Of a DNA stretch of 36,102 bases, positions 5,758 to 13,715 are shown piece by piece. The stretch is taken from IMG/VR virus record IMGVR_UViG_3300009421_000011, positions 1-36,102 of that record; one strand, written 5' to 3'. The DNA comes from a virus. Below the pieces are notes generated by a model that was not told the DNA's origin, did no database searches, and worked only from the letters and a program-made list of their open reading frames with translations. The number at the start of each line of letters is the position of its first letter. Position 1 is the first letter of the stretch. Made by a program: the position numbers and the translations under genes.

Positions 5758-6180
5758 TCAATTATTTTTTGCTAACCAGTTATGTAATTCTTTTGTCGTC
5801 TCTTCTTTACGCATAATTGCACACAGCTTTTTAAAGGTTCCCTCCAACTCGTCCAGTGACATCTCATACAGCATTTTTCCCGCTATTCTAGGTTGACACA
5901 AATAAGCATTCACCCGCTCCCATCCGTTCATTGTAGAGATGCCCATCTTCTCTAATTGACGCAGTACTTTTGATCGAGAGCGACGTGTAGCAGCCTCAGT
6001 CTTAGCATTCTTAGACTCTTCGATATTGACCAGTCTATCAATTAAATTATCCAGTTGCTCATCGTTCAAATCTTTGGTACTGGAAACCCCTTCACCATGA
6101 AGGATGCTTTCTTTTTGAGACTTCATGTGTAGCTTAACCAATAGGACATGAAATCGTGCTATTTTTTTTGTTCGTGACAT
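5758..6180 (-). CDS. GemA-like regulatory protein (Mu gp16 / DUF1018 family)
   Basis: 140 residues. The N-terminal MSRTKKIARFHVLLVKLHM segment, the middle stretch SRSKVLRQLEKMGISTMNGW and the WERVNAYLCQPRIAGKMLYEMS region match the layout of the GemA/gp16 family of Mu-like phages. In Mu, GemA modulates host gene expression and decreases DNA gyrase activity after induction. Its presence between Gam and the lysis region matches the Mu early/middle order. The family call is by pattern recognition, not alignment. Confidence 0.75.
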   Translation of the reverse strand: MSRTKKIARFHVLLVKLHMKSQKESILHGEGVSSTKDLNDEQLDNLIDRLVNIEESKNAKTEAATRRSRSKVLRQLEKMGISTMNGWERVNAYLCQPRIAGKMLYEMSLDELEGTFKKLCAIMRKEETTKELHNWLAKNN

Positions 6181-6194
6181 GAGATTTATTGTAA

Positions 6195-6620
6195 TTATGA
6201 ATATTGATTTTCAAACCGCCGCTGGCTCAAATAACCCTCGGCAAATATTTGAGTAGTGCCCGTACTACTCAGCCAAAACTTATACCCTGACAAGCTAGCC
6301 ATTGCAGCCGCTTTGTCCACTTCGGAAAGCGCATTCCAAAGCCGCTCAGCTCGTCCTTTGTTGCCACGCTTCCAGGCGTATTCATTCCAGAATTTTTGGA
6401 AGCTAAGGTCCTCGGCTACCTTTTTGTATTTGACATCTTTATTCTTGCTCCATTTAGATAGCGTGGTCACATTTCGAGGAACAAAATCCCAAAGCCAATC
6501 GGCCTGTACTTGATCCATACTGGTTTCAATATCGACCGATACGTAATGAAGAATGTCTTTATGGTATCCCGCCAGGATCTTGCATTTCCCCTTGACAGTT
6601 ATTAAGTATTTAGTAAGCAT
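6195..6620 (-). CDS. Unknown early protein with a replication-protein-like C-terminal motif
   Basis: 141 residues. The N-terminal half (1-65) looks like a small mixed alpha/beta domain. The second half reads FWNEYAWKRGNKGRAERLWN followed by a helical segment. This resembles the FWxxYPxKxGKxxAxxxWxxL motif at the C-terminus of several phage replication and DnaD-like proteins. In a transposing phage it may act at the DNA transactions stage. A function is not assigned. It is followed downstream by GemA (15 bp gap) and preceded by a hairpin at 6641-6661. Confidence 0.55.
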   Translation of the reverse strand: MLTKYLITVKGKCKILAGYHKDILHYVSVDIETSMDQVQADWLWDFVPRNVTTLSKWSKNKDVKYKKVAEDLSFQKFWNEYAWKRGNKGRAERLWNALSEVDKAAAMASLSGYKFWLSSTGTTQIFAEGYLSQRRFENQYS

Positions 6621-6640
6621 GATTATGATGTTTAAAAAGT

Positions 6641-6661
6641 GTCTCGGCTAAAAGCCGAGAC
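6641..6661 (-). terminator. Hairpin between gam and the next early gene
   Basis: GTCTCGGC and GCCGAGAC form a perfect 8-bp GC-rich stem with a 5-nt loop. Read leftward it is followed by CACTTTTT. It lies 34 nt after the Gam stop. As the operon continues beyond it, it probably acts as a partial terminator or an RNA-processing/stability element. Confidence 0.5.
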
Positions 6662-6694
6662 CCAAAGTGCCAAATGAAAAAAAGTTCCTAAGCC

Positions 6695-7174
6695 CTAAAC
6701 CTTCACACTAAACGTCTCCGTTTGTGTAACCTCAAGCCCGATCTGTTTCAATTTCTTAGCAATTTTAGCATCTTCTTCAAGAGCCTTCAATACAGCCTTC
6801 TTATCCAGTTTAGAAGTAGTACTAATCAACTCGAATAACTCAAGAGCTTTCAGCTTGGATAACACTTCCTCCTGATCGGTCGTTTCAATAATTTTGATAG
6901 ACTTGGCATTAAGCCGATAAGATAATTTCAGGCCATACCAATCTGTTGATTTACCACCTTCAAACATGCGCTCACGATAATCATCTGCGTGTTCGTGGAT
7001 AGCGGCAATGTCCTCTTCAAGTTCTTCCTGAATCGTTGCCACAGATTGCTGATAAGCAGCTTTGGCATCAGAGATTTTCTTGTCCAGAGCGGCGTTGGCT
7101 TTGTTTAAGGTTAACTGATTTTGGCGGTAGCGTTCCGCACGATCTTCAATGGTTAATGTTTTTTTCTTTGCCAT
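6695..7174 (-). CDS. gam: Host-nuclease inhibitor protein Gam
   Basis: 159 residues, about the size of Mu Gam (174). Two long helices (about 10-70, rich in Glu, Ala and Lys) are followed by a beta-rich part (STDWYGLKLSYRLNAKSIKI) and a basic C-terminal half. This is the layout of Gam proteins, which are related to eukaryotic Ku and bind double-stranded DNA ends. In Mu, Gam protects linear phage DNA from host exonucleases such as RecBCD. Its placement two small genes downstream of the ATPase is like Mu. Confidence 0.85.
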   Translation of the reverse strand: MAKKKTLTIEDRAERYRQNQLTLNKANAALDKKISDAKAAYQQSVATIQEELEEDIAAIHEHADDYRERMFEGGKSTDWYGLKLSYRLNAKSIKIIETTDQEEVLSKLKALELFELISTTSKLDKKAVLKALEEDAKIAKKLKQIGLEVTQTETFSVKV

Positions 7175-7227
7175 TTTATTTTAAAATTAAAAGGATGAAT
7201 AAATGGCGGTTTCTCAAGTCAATATAT

Positions 7228-7686
7228 TTACAGCGGTGTAGTACCTGGAGGCAGGTTGCCGCGATTAAGTTGTGTTTGTACTTCTTCAAGGTTGGTATCA
7301 CCAACTACCTTCCGAAGGTCTTCTAAATGCTGGTTAACGGTAGTGATTAAGGACATAGCTTCTTGTACAGAATTGATTCTGCCAGTGTATAGGCATTTGT
7401 AAAATAGCTGTATTGACCTCTTCCATAATTCATACTGCTCAATTGAATGTAGCTTCAGCGGACAAGGGTTTTTCTTTAGCCCTTTTTCTATCTCAAGCAT
7501 GAAATAATTACGAACGTAAGGGATATAGTAACCGTGTTCTTTTTTTAGGAACAGTGTCGTTTTAGCGATCTCGTATTGAACCTTACATTTCGTTCGCTTA
7601 TTAGCATAGCGTAGATGAAAGTGAAAGATGTAAGTGCCGACTTCACGGACTTGAATTTTGGCGTTGTGTAATGGATTTGTAGTCAT
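7228..7686 (-). CDS. Unknown early phage protein
   Basis: 152 residues. The N-terminal half is basic with several aromatic residues (YIFHFHLRYANKRTKCK). The second half is predicted helical and ends in a proline-rich tail LNRGNLPPGTTPL. There is no membrane segment or nucleotide-binding motif. It lies between a 78-residue unknown protein and Gam in the early operon. No family recognised. Confidence 0.6.
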   Translation of the reverse strand: MTTNPLHNAKIQVREVGTYIFHFHLRYANKRTKCKVQYEIAKTTLFLKKEHGYYIPYVRNYFMLEIEKGLKKNPCPLKLHSIEQYELWKRSIQLFYKCLYTGRINSVQEAMSLITTVNQHLEDLRKVVGDTNLEEVQTQLNRGNLPPGTTPL

Positions 7687-7759
7687 GGTTGTGATTAATT
7701 TAAAGGATGATTAATATTCGTTTTCTCAGTACGTTTAATCTTCCTGTGTGTATTGTTCT

Positions 7760-7996
7760 CTATTCCTCTTCTTCTTCGCGACAATTTAACTTGGAGGTAT
7801 TCGGGTTGACGCCATGATATGCCTCGAAGTATCCCTCAGTTGAATATTGAAAGATGACAATAGCACCTTTAGGATGCAGTCTGGCTTCAAGTAAAAATCG
7901 ACCAGCAGGATCTTTTACCTGCCATAGGGTTCTTACTGATTCCTGGTAGAGGGAGGATTCTCTGGCGTTACGATTAGCTTCTAAAAATTTTGACAT
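7760..7996 (-). CDS. Small unknown early phage protein
   Basis: 78 residues. The core (about 24-68: VRTLWQVKDPAGRFLLEA then GAIVIFQYSTEGYFEAYHG) looks like a single small beta-rich domain. It ends in REEEEE, an acidic tail. It is the first gene after the MuB-like ATPase and is separated from it by a 10-bp perfect hairpin. Function unknown. Confidence 0.55.
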   Translation of the reverse strand: MSKFLEANRNARESSLYQESVRTLWQVKDPAGRFLLEARLHPKGAIVIFQYSTEGYFEAYHGVNPNTSKLNCREEEEE

Positions 7997-8023
7997 GAGA
8001 TATAATTTTTGATAGTTAATAAT

Positions 8024-8049
8024 GCGAGGTAGCCAAATTGCTACCTCGC
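8024..8049 (-). terminator. Perfect 10-bp hairpin downstream of the ATPase gene
   Basis: GCGAGGTAGC (8024-8033) pairs with GCTACCTCGC (8040-8049), loop CAAATT. Read leftward, no strong U run follows, so it is more likely an attenuator or a transcript-stabilising 3' structure that separates transposase/ATPase expression from the rest of the operon. Confidence 0.45.
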
Positions 8050-8099
8050 TATTCTAGCATGGTTATGTTTGCCCTTTTCGCCGGGCTAGCAGTATGTGG

Positions 8100-9026
8100 T
8101 TATGCGGCTTCTTTGGCCAGGACTAATAATTTTTCACGCTGTACAACCCTCTTCAATTTCCGTAGATCTGTTACCATCTTGTAAAATTGACCATCAATGT
8201 TGATCTGTTGAGGACGGCATTCATTGAATAATTTTTTAATGATCTTTTTACCTTTCAACCCATTAGCAGTACAGATACTTTCCACATCAGAAAAACTGGC
8301 TCCATAAAGATTGACAAAGCGACGGCCAAAACGACTGTATAATTCATCGTATCCTTTCTTGGAATATTTAAGCCCAGCTTCAAACTGAACTTCAAGATTA
8401 TCAGTCCCCTGAATTACCACACCTACCTGATCCTCTAATTGATTATAGATGGGAATCAACGCCCGAATAGCAGCAGGTGTCAGCTTATCAGCTTCATCAA
8501 GAATCAATACAGGCTCCTGTCTGCGACGCTGAATAAGGTAAGAGGTGATTTCATCAGCCATTTCATTACCAGTTCGGAAATCGTTCGTATAAAGCCCCAT
8601 TGAGCTGGCTAATGCTCGTAGGAAAGCAGTGCGATTCCATTCCTGACACTGTAAGAAATAAACTGCTTTGTCAGCGTTAGCATTAGCATAAGCACGAGCA
8701 GTAGCAGTCTTACCAGCACCCGCTGGATGTGCGATAGCAATCCACATCTGATTGTTCTTTGCCTGGTTGTAGAATTGTGTTAAGGTGCGGCTATTTAAGG
8801 TTTCTACCATCGCCCATTCAGAGTTATTAAAGTCAAGGCGTTTGGCAATCTTGAGCCACATGGATTCAGATATTTCTCCCCAATTCTCTTCTTTGCGAAT
8901 CTGGGAAATAGTTGCAGGTGATACACCCAGTTTCCGTGCCACCGCAGCAGCACTTCCTAATCGTTTGATCTCGTCGATTACGAGATTTAAAATTTCATTT
9001 TTTTTCATTTTGCTAATTATGTTCAT
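8100..9026 (-). CDS. MuB-like AAA+ ATPase, target-DNA activator
   Basis: 308 residues, close to Mu B (312). An N-terminal XRE-type helix-turn-helix (about 25-50, VARKLGVSPATISQIRK) is followed by an AAA core with Walker A AHPAGAGKT (Lys106) and Walker B LILDEAD (174-180), and an SRFGRRF arginine-finger region later. MuB binds target DNA as an ATP filament, activates the transposase and confers target immunity. It lies 50 bp downstream of the transposase gene as in Mu. The start at 9026 gives MNIISKMKK; the second Met is an alternative. Confidence 0.9.
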   Translation of the reverse strand: MNIISKMKKNEILNLVIDEIKRLGSAAAVARKLGVSPATISQIRKEENWGEISESMWLKIAKRLDFNNSEWAMVETLNSRTLTQFYNQAKNNQMWIAIAHPAGAGKTATARAYANANADKAVYFLQCQEWNRTAFLRALASSMGLYTNDFRTGNEMADEITSYLIQRRRQEPVLILDEADKLTPAAIRALIPIYNQLEDQVGVVIQGTDNLEVQFEAGLKYSKKGYDELYSRFGRRFVNLYGASFSDVESICTANGLKGKKIIKKLFNECRPQQINIDGQFYKMVTDLRKLKRVVQREKLLVLAKEAA

Positions 9027-9076
9027 TAGATAATTGTTTTGGTTATGTTAAATTGTGATTCGTTTTTTAAGGTCAA

Positions 9077-11167
9077 TTACAATTGACTCAGCGGGTTAAC
9101 ATCAGGTTCGTCAAGTTCGGTATCATCAGTAGGTGGAGGTGCCTGATTAAGCAGTCTGGGTTTCCCCGTATCCTGCCAGGCATCAATCGTTTCTGCTAAC
9201 ATTCTAGTCTCAGCAGATGCAGTAGCGTTTTTATCAACAAATTGAGGCATCAGTAAAGCCACCTCATCATACGCTTCACAGATTTCATCAGCTTCCGCTT
9301 TACGCATTTCTTCCAGGTGCTTAATTCGTTTTTTATACTTGCCCAGGTCAGACATATCAGCATTAGGACCATAGAGTTCTGCACCACGCTGCTCTACTGC
9401 CTGACCTAAATATTTTCTATTGATGTCGTTGGTGTTTTCCCACAAATGGACAATAGTAAGATCATCCATATCGTAGCATAGGCGAACGCCTTTGTGGTGC
9501 TTTATCAGCTCATAGTCATTGACTACATAAGTATATTTGACTCGCTGTATTTCGGTCACGATCATACCCATATTGCGCAGGGTCACTTTCTTTTCTGCAC
9601 CAAATAGCTCGATATAATCCCACGGCTCGATCTTGACGACGTTGGGCTTTTCGCTGGCGTTATGCATCTCGCGGGGACTCATTTCCACGGTGGCATATTT
9701 ACGGCTGTATTCGCTCAGCTTCGTATCACGGTAGGCGTCGATGATCTTCATCGTTTCTGTCCATGCTGCCGTAAAGTCCCAGTTCTTTTTCTTCAATGCC
9801 TTAGTGATCTGCTTGAGGTATTCAGGAGCGCGATGAGCGTGTTCATTACGGCTCTGTACACCTTCACCATAGTACATTGGTGAATCCTGCATAAACACCG
9901 TTTGAAGGGTAGAAAACAATCTTTCTGCTTTTGCTTTACCGGTCTTCTTTGGGGTAGTCGTCATCTTTACACCCAGGCGAGTCATCCGGTCGGATAGTGT
10001 TTTCCATTCCTGTGTATTGTGACCAGGAAATTTATCCGCTACAAATTCGTAAGGCAGATACCCGCAGTGATTAGCCGCCATTTTAAATGCATGGAGATAG
10101 CCCCAGCGATCTTCTTTGGTATCGAAGTGAACACCTAATATATGTCCACTATAGACATCGCTGATCACGATCATGTATAGAAATTCGGTCTTACCCTCTT
10201 TTCCATGATGGCCCACAAAATTTACTCTGGTACCATCTGCCATCCAACAATCACCTGCATGCACTGCTCCAACAAGATTTACATATCCACGCTCCCGATC
10301 TGCTCGACGCATTGAGCCGAATCGGTCTACGGTCAGAAACTTCGCCGCGTTGGTGGCCAGATAGTTCTCGCACCAGCTCGTGCTCGGAATATGCTTGCCG
10401 CGAATACTGCACAGCGTTCGTACCTTCCGGATGATATAGCTGTTAGTATAATTCTGCGGCATTCGTCGCAACTGAATTAACCAGCTAATCAATTGTTTAT
10501 CTTCCACCCGGACGGCGTTTACATTGCCTTTACGAGGGAGGTGGATCACTTCGCAAATTGGGGTGCCGTCCAGGATGGATAAGATTTTTTCTTTGATGCG
10601 CCGGTGGTTCTTCGGCAGGTAGCCGATGTCATTTTGTTTGATGATGCTGGCCAAGTCGTGGAAGAAGGTCATCTTCGTGGTGTCAATCTGATCTTCTTCA
10701 ATGGTGTGGATGGCGGTCATCAGGGTAGCGGCGGCTCTGGCTAGTTGTTTGGCTTTGGTGTGCGGTACATCATTATATAATGGTAGATAGCTTTCGTATC
10801 CTTTGATGATGGAATTTTGGATAGCAATCGTTAATGGCGTAGTACGGTCTTTTTTAAGATCTTCTTCGTAGGCCGCCAGTACATCTTCTTTGCTGCCAAA
10901 TACTTCCCGTCTCGGTGCGGGTAAACGATCATAATCATAATAGAAGGTACCATTCATCTTTGCCCATCTCCACGATGCACCGGTATCGGGCATGATGGAT
11001 TGTTTGCGGCGGTGATTGGCTACGGTCTTTTTAAATAAAGAGCGATTTCTACTGAGCGCCTTTACCGACATATCGAGCATCGCTAACACCACGGACTGGA
11101 TGATCCATACTGCTTGACGCTTGCTGCGTTCCCGACGTACTATGATATCTGATTCGTTGTAGATCAT
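9077..11167 (-). CDS. MuA-like DDE transposase
   Basis: 696 residues (Mu A is 663). The rve/DDE core shows Asp311 (WMADGT), Asp378 (FVADKF) and Glu415 (KAKAERLF), spaced 67 and 37 residues, matching the D-D-E order of Mu A (269/336/392). The N-terminal 200 residues are basic and helical and should hold the end-binding winged-helix domains. The region after about 500 holds the mu-transposase C-terminal beta-barrel, then a charged tail ending PNVNPLSQL-like, which in Mu A contacts the ATPase. It performs integration and replicative transposition. It abuts the 199-residue upstream gene (1 bp apart). Confidence 0.93.
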   Translation of the reverse strand: MIYNESDIIVRRERSKRQAVWIIQSVVLAMLDMSVKALSRNRSLFKKTVANHRRKQSIMPDTGASWRWAKMNGTFYYDYDRLPAPRREVFGSKEDVLAAYEEDLKKDRTTPLTIAIQNSIIKGYESYLPLYNDVPHTKAKQLARAAATLMTAIHTIEEDQIDTTKMTFFHDLASIIKQNDIGYLPKNHRRIKEKILSILDGTPICEVIHLPRKGNVNAVRVEDKQLISWLIQLRRMPQNYTNSYIIRKVRTLCSIRGKHIPSTSWCENYLATNAAKFLTVDRFGSMRRADRERGYVNLVGAVHAGDCWMADGTRVNFVGHHGKEGKTEFLYMIVISDVYSGHILGVHFDTKEDRWGYLHAFKMAANHCGYLPYEFVADKFPGHNTQEWKTLSDRMTRLGVKMTTTPKKTGKAKAERLFSTLQTVFMQDSPMYYGEGVQSRNEHAHRAPEYLKQITKALKKKNWDFTAAWTETMKIIDAYRDTKLSEYSRKYATVEMSPREMHNASEKPNVVKIEPWDYIELFGAEKKVTLRNMGMIVTEIQRVKYTYVVNDYELIKHHKGVRLCYDMDDLTIVHLWENTNDINRKYLGQAVEQRGAELYGPNADMSDLGKYKKRIKHLEEMRKAEADEICEAYDEVALLMPQFVDKNATASAETRMLAETIDAWQDTGKPRLLNQAPPPTDDTELDEPDVNPLSQL

Positions 11168-11767
11168 TTATGCTGTTACCTTTTTTGTGAAAAGAGATTT
11201 AAGTTGCGTCCAGAGGGATGGTTTAGGAGTGATAGGTTTTGACACTTTTTCTCCATTTATATAGGGAGTAATTGCTTTAATAGTTTTGTCGTTTGATTTC
11301 CCTAGTCGTGCAGCAGCGACGAGTTTTTCGCGAGCCCTATTTAGAATGCACCATTTTTCTTTTTCATATTTATAGAGAATAGAAGTGATCTCAAATAAAA
11401 TTTCTCTATCTATAACTTCGCCAGCTAAAACTTTTTCAAGTTCAACAAGACTGAAACTGCCTTCAGCTAAATAATCTGAAATTAATGGACTGATAGCCCT
11501 ACTTCTAATTATTGAATCTTTTACTAACCCAAGACAGGAATAATATAATTTTGCTTCATTAGGGACACCATATTTTAATGCTTCATAAATGCCTAGTGTG
11601 CTGACAATTTTATTGTAAGTCTCTATCGTTATTTTATTATCAGTTAATGCACGACCGAAGTATGGATATGCTATTCCGCATTCTAATGCTACTACTTTCA
11701 TAGCCCCATGATGCCATTTTATTTTGCTTCTTAGCTTAGACATTTGTTCTTTAGTAGGATGTTTCAT
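11168..11767 (-). CDS. Unknown early protein upstream of the transposase
   Basis: 199 residues, mostly predicted helical. The N-terminal part KVVALECGIAYPYFGRALTD followed by KITIETYNKIVSTLG has the length and pattern of an atypical helix-turn-helix domain. The C-terminal tail is basic and proline-containing (SKPITPKPSLWTQLKSLF). It is AT-rich compared with the transposase gene. Being the second gene after the early promoter, a regulatory role is plausible, but the family is unrecognised. Confidence 0.6.
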   Translation of the reverse strand: MKHPTKEQMSKLRSKIKWHHGAMKVVALECGIAYPYFGRALTDNKITIETYNKIVSTLGIYEALKYGVPNEAKLYYSCLGLVKDSIIRSRAISPLISDYLAEGSFSLVELEKVLAGEVIDREILFEITSILYKYEKEKWCILNRAREKLVAAARLGKSNDKTIKAITPYINGEKVSKPITPKPSLWTQLKSLFTKKVTA

Positions 11768-11778
11768 GAGTATTATTT

Positions 11779-12060
11779 TTAAAGTGATTGAATTTTTTTG
11801 ATAGTTTTATCAAGAGTATTGTCAGCTTCCTTCTTAGCTTCCTTTAGCTCAATTAATATTTTACCACAAAAAGTGAGCAACTCAGTATTAGTCTTCTCGC
11901 CACTTAATACCTTTCTGATTGTTGATTTTGAAAATCCTTCTGTTCTTAACTCCTTAGATCGTTCTTCAATTAGAGGGATAGCCCCATAAAATTTCGATAA
12001 TCCTGTTTTTATGATTAGTCTTTTGCCATCAATTTTAAGATTTGTCTTATCTTGCGTCAT
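11779..12060 (-). CDS. Small regulator, first gene of the early operon (Ner-like position)
   Basis: 93 residues. A segment about 25-60 (RSKELRTEGFSKSTIRKVLSGEKT) has a helix-turn-helix-like pattern, and the rest is helical and lysine-rich. It begins about 25 nt downstream of the predicted early start site and is divergent from the repressor gene. In Mu the same position is held by Ner, a negative regulator of early transcription; the sequence itself is not recognisably Ner. Its 5' end is close to the operator pair at 12104-12136. Confidence 0.6.
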   Translation of the reverse strand: MTQDKTNLKIDGKRLIIKTGLSKFYGAIPLIEERSKELRTEGFSKSTIRKVLSGEKTNTELLTFCGKILIELKEAKKEADNTLDKTIKKIQSL

Positions 12061-12091
12061 ATTGGTACCGTTTTAGTGGTTATGTTGATGG

Positions 12092-12123
12092 CAAATATAT
12101 GTCAACATTTGTAAACTTGCAAA
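12092..12123 (-). promoter_or_regulatory. Early operon promoter (Bacteroidetes type)
   Basis: Read leftward, TTTG (12123-12120) and TATATTTG (12099-12092) are 20 nt apart, an exact match to the TTTG-N19/21-TAnnTTTG consensus. Expected start is near 12085, 25 nt before the first ATG. Both operator repeats overlap the -33 box and spacer, so repressor binding would block it. Confidence 0.7.
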
Positions 12124-12136
12124 CATTTGTAAACTT
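12104..12136. promoter_or_regulatory. Two 15-bp operator repeats in the divergent control region
   Basis: AACATTTGTAAACTT occurs exactly at 12104-12118 and 12122-12136, spaced 18 bp. They lie between the divergent repressor (ATG 12141) and the early operon, over the early promoter. A flanking TGTTGA/TCAACA inverted pair (12083-12088 and 12102-12107) may be a further site. Most likely bound by the repressor, giving both early repression and autoregulation. Confidence 0.65.
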
Positions 12137-12140
12137 TTTT

Positions 12141-12878
12141 ATGAAAAAAGATGATCCGAAGATTCCGAAAATCAATCAGAGGATACTTGATGTTATCAAG
12201 TATCTTGATATAAAACCTGTGAGATTTGCTGAAAAAATAGGTGCCAGTCGTGGTAGAATATCTCATATTTCAAAGGGAAGAAATAAGCCAGATAGTGAAT
12301 TGCTTGAGAGTATTTTGGTCAACTTCAAAATCATAAATGCACATTGGCTAATTACTGGAAAGGGGAAAATGATAAACCCAGACGAGGAAAAAAAATCGGT
12401 AGTAGAACTGCCAGTATCAGCTATTGCCCAAGCAGGATATGTAACAGAATGGACACAAGAGAACGAAAGTGTTGAAGAATCATTAGTGCGAATTCCTGGT
12501 ATTAAAGGAGCAAAAGTATTTCAAGTTCATGGAGAATCTATGTATCCATTATTCTTTCCTGGAGATTATTTAGTGTGTAAAAAAATTGAAAGATGGGAAA
12601 ATGTTAAAAATGGATCTCCTTACGTGATTCATACTGAAGAGGGACTTGTTGTAAAGTATATTGATTTGACTGACGAAGGAAAAGTATTCCTTCAATCGGA
12701 AAATAAAGATGAGTTTGAAAGGTATTTTGTCGATTTAGGTGAATTAAAAGGCATCTGGAATATCGTGAAAAGGTTTACTGGGAGTTTAACTCATCCGAGG
12801 CTATCGACAGATTTCTTGGGTGACCGTGGTAGGATTGCAAAGTTGGAGGAATTGGTGAATAAATATTTAAAAAAGTAG
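12141..12878 (+). CDS. LexA/CI-type phage repressor (HTH plus S24 peptidase)
   Basis: 245 residues from MKKDDPKIPK. The frame is open to 12042, but that would put 33 codons across the operators, so 12141 is chosen. An N-terminal XRE helix-turn-helix (about 26-50, FAEKIGASRGRISHISKG) is followed by an S24 domain: Ala98-Gly99 as probable cleavage site, Ser133 in GESMYP and Lys172 in LVVKYI as catalytic dyad. The known behaviour of this family is RecA-stimulated self-cleavage upon DNA damage. Mu's own repressor lacks this domain. It is divergent from the early operon and probably binds the two 15-bp repeats. Confidence 0.9.
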   Translation: MKKDDPKIPKINQRILDVIKYLDIKPVRFAEKIGASRGRISHISKGRNKPDSELLESILVNFKIINAHWLITGKGKMINPDEEKKSVVELPVSAIAQAGYVTEWTQENESVEESLVRIPGIKGAKVFQVHGESMYPLFFPGDYLVCKKIERWENVKNGSPYVIHTEEGLVVKYIDLTDEGKVFLQSENKDEFERYFVDLGELKGIWNIVKRFTGSLTHPRLSTDFLGDRGRIAKLEELVNKYLKK

Positions 12879-12881
12879 ATT

Positions 12882-13139
12882 ATGATAACAATTGTAGACA
12901 AGGTGAGTTATTTGCCGAATGCGACAACGATTCCTACCAGGATGATTAATGATGCTTGTAAAATGGCGGTACAGGAGATCAGAAAAAAGGCAAATCAAGT
13001 TGACTCCAAAGGAAAAAAAGTAATGATTGTCATTACTGGATCAGCTAAAACGCACGGACGATTAAACATTAATCTCATGGGGTGTGATGATGATCCGGAA
13101 CTTCGTCAACGAATTGAGAAAGCTTTGGGCCTAAAGTAG
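12882..13139 (+). CDS. Small unknown protein co-transcribed with the repressor
   Basis: 85 residues starting 3 bp after the repressor stop. A central strand-like segment KKVMIVITGSAKTHGRLNIN and an acidic end region (CDDDPELRQRIEKALGLK) suggest a small alpha/beta fold. Its placement suggests a role with the repressor or in the lysogenic state. Its last 65 bp overlap, in antisense, the convergent 13075-13347 gene. Function unknown. Confidence 0.65.
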   Translation: MITIVDKVSYLPNATTIPTRMINDACKMAVQEIRKKANQVDSKGKKVMIVITGSAKTHGRLNINLMGCDDDPELRQRIEKALGLK

Positions 13140-13347
13140 AATAGGCGATGACTTTGGGAATGAGTATATCTTCTACCCAATTGCCTTCTATTCCTCCAAC
13201 ATAGGAAAATTTCTCACCTTCAATCGGTCTAAATTTAATTGGCATATCTTCATCTTTCATACAATGTTTGAAATCTGCTACCAGAATTTCTTGTTCTTTG
13301 ATAGAAAGGTGCTTTTCGGCCAGTTGGCAAAGGGTTTCGAGCGTCAT
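13075..13347 (-). CDS. Small unknown protein, convergent with the repressor operon
   Basis: 90 residues beginning MTLETLCQLAEKHLSIKEQE. The helical N-terminus and middle part look like real coding sequence. The C-terminal 20 residues, ending DHHHTP, lie antisense to the end of the 12882-13139 gene and are less protein-like. Either the genes truly overlap, or one of them is shorter or not expressed. The upstream terminator stem at 13377-13414 isolates it. No family recognised. Confidence 0.5.
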   Translation of the reverse strand: MTLETLCQLAEKHLSIKEQEILVADFKHCMKDEDMPIKFRPIEGEKFSYVGGIEGNWVEDILIPKVIAYSTLGPKLSQFVDEVPDHHHTP

Positions 13348-13376
13348 AAAACTTTTTGTTTTAAATGTACATAAAA

Positions 13377-13414
13377 AAAGTGCTTTTACCTAAAGAGAGA
13401 GGTAAAAGCACTTT
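13377..13414. terminator. Strong bidirectional terminator
   Basis: AAAGTGCTTTTACCT (13377-13391) pairs perfectly with AGGTAAAAGCACTTT (13400-13414), a 15-bp stem with an 8-nt loop, flanked by an A run on the left. It separates the repressor region from the downstream regulatory gap. Confidence 0.85.
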
Positions 13415-13418
13415 GATA

Positions 13419-13656
13419 TTACATTATAGTTGAAATATTTACTTGATAGACGGGTAAATAAATCTACTGCAAATATAAGGCATTATTTTGCATTATACAA
13501 AATAAGCATCGTTCACTGTTGGTAACTTTTGTTATTAACCCCTAGTTACTAACATCGTGTTAGTAACTTTTTCCGTTTTAAAAGATATATTTCCCTAAAA
13601 AATATTTTTTTATGATTATTTTTGGGCGTACTAGGAATTTACATTATAGTTGGAAA
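13419..13656. repeat. Direct repeat pair TTACATTATAGTTG
   Basis: TTACATTATAGTTGAAA at 13419-13435 and TTACATTATAGTTGGAAA at 13639-13656 share an exact 14-mer and are 220 bp apart. They bracket the palindrome array at 13518-13567. They may be binding sites or the footprint of an insertion. They are non-coding. Confidence 0.55.
13518..13567. promoter_or_regulatory. Array of four GTTANTAAC-like palindromes
   Basis: GTTATTAAC (13531), GTTACTAAC (13545) and GTTAGTAAC (13559) start exactly 14 bp apart, and GTTGGTAAC (13518) lies 13 bp before them with one mismatch. The last two copies also build an 11-bp stem (13544-13554 with 13558-13568) followed by five T. The helical-period spacing of a 9-bp palindrome implies cooperative protein binding; the hairpin/terminator explanation covers only half of it. 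The rest of the 13430-13715 gap is AT-rich and featureless. Confidence 0.55.
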
Positions 13657-13715
13657 GATGCTTTAAAAGCACCATTCATTTACAACAACTCACATTTAAA
13701 AGAAATACAGCAAAT

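Noticed and set aside
12042-12140. Longer repressor start at 12042
   Set aside because: The additional 33 codons would span the operator repeats and early promoter, and even the start of the divergent gene. The HTH domain starts after 12141.
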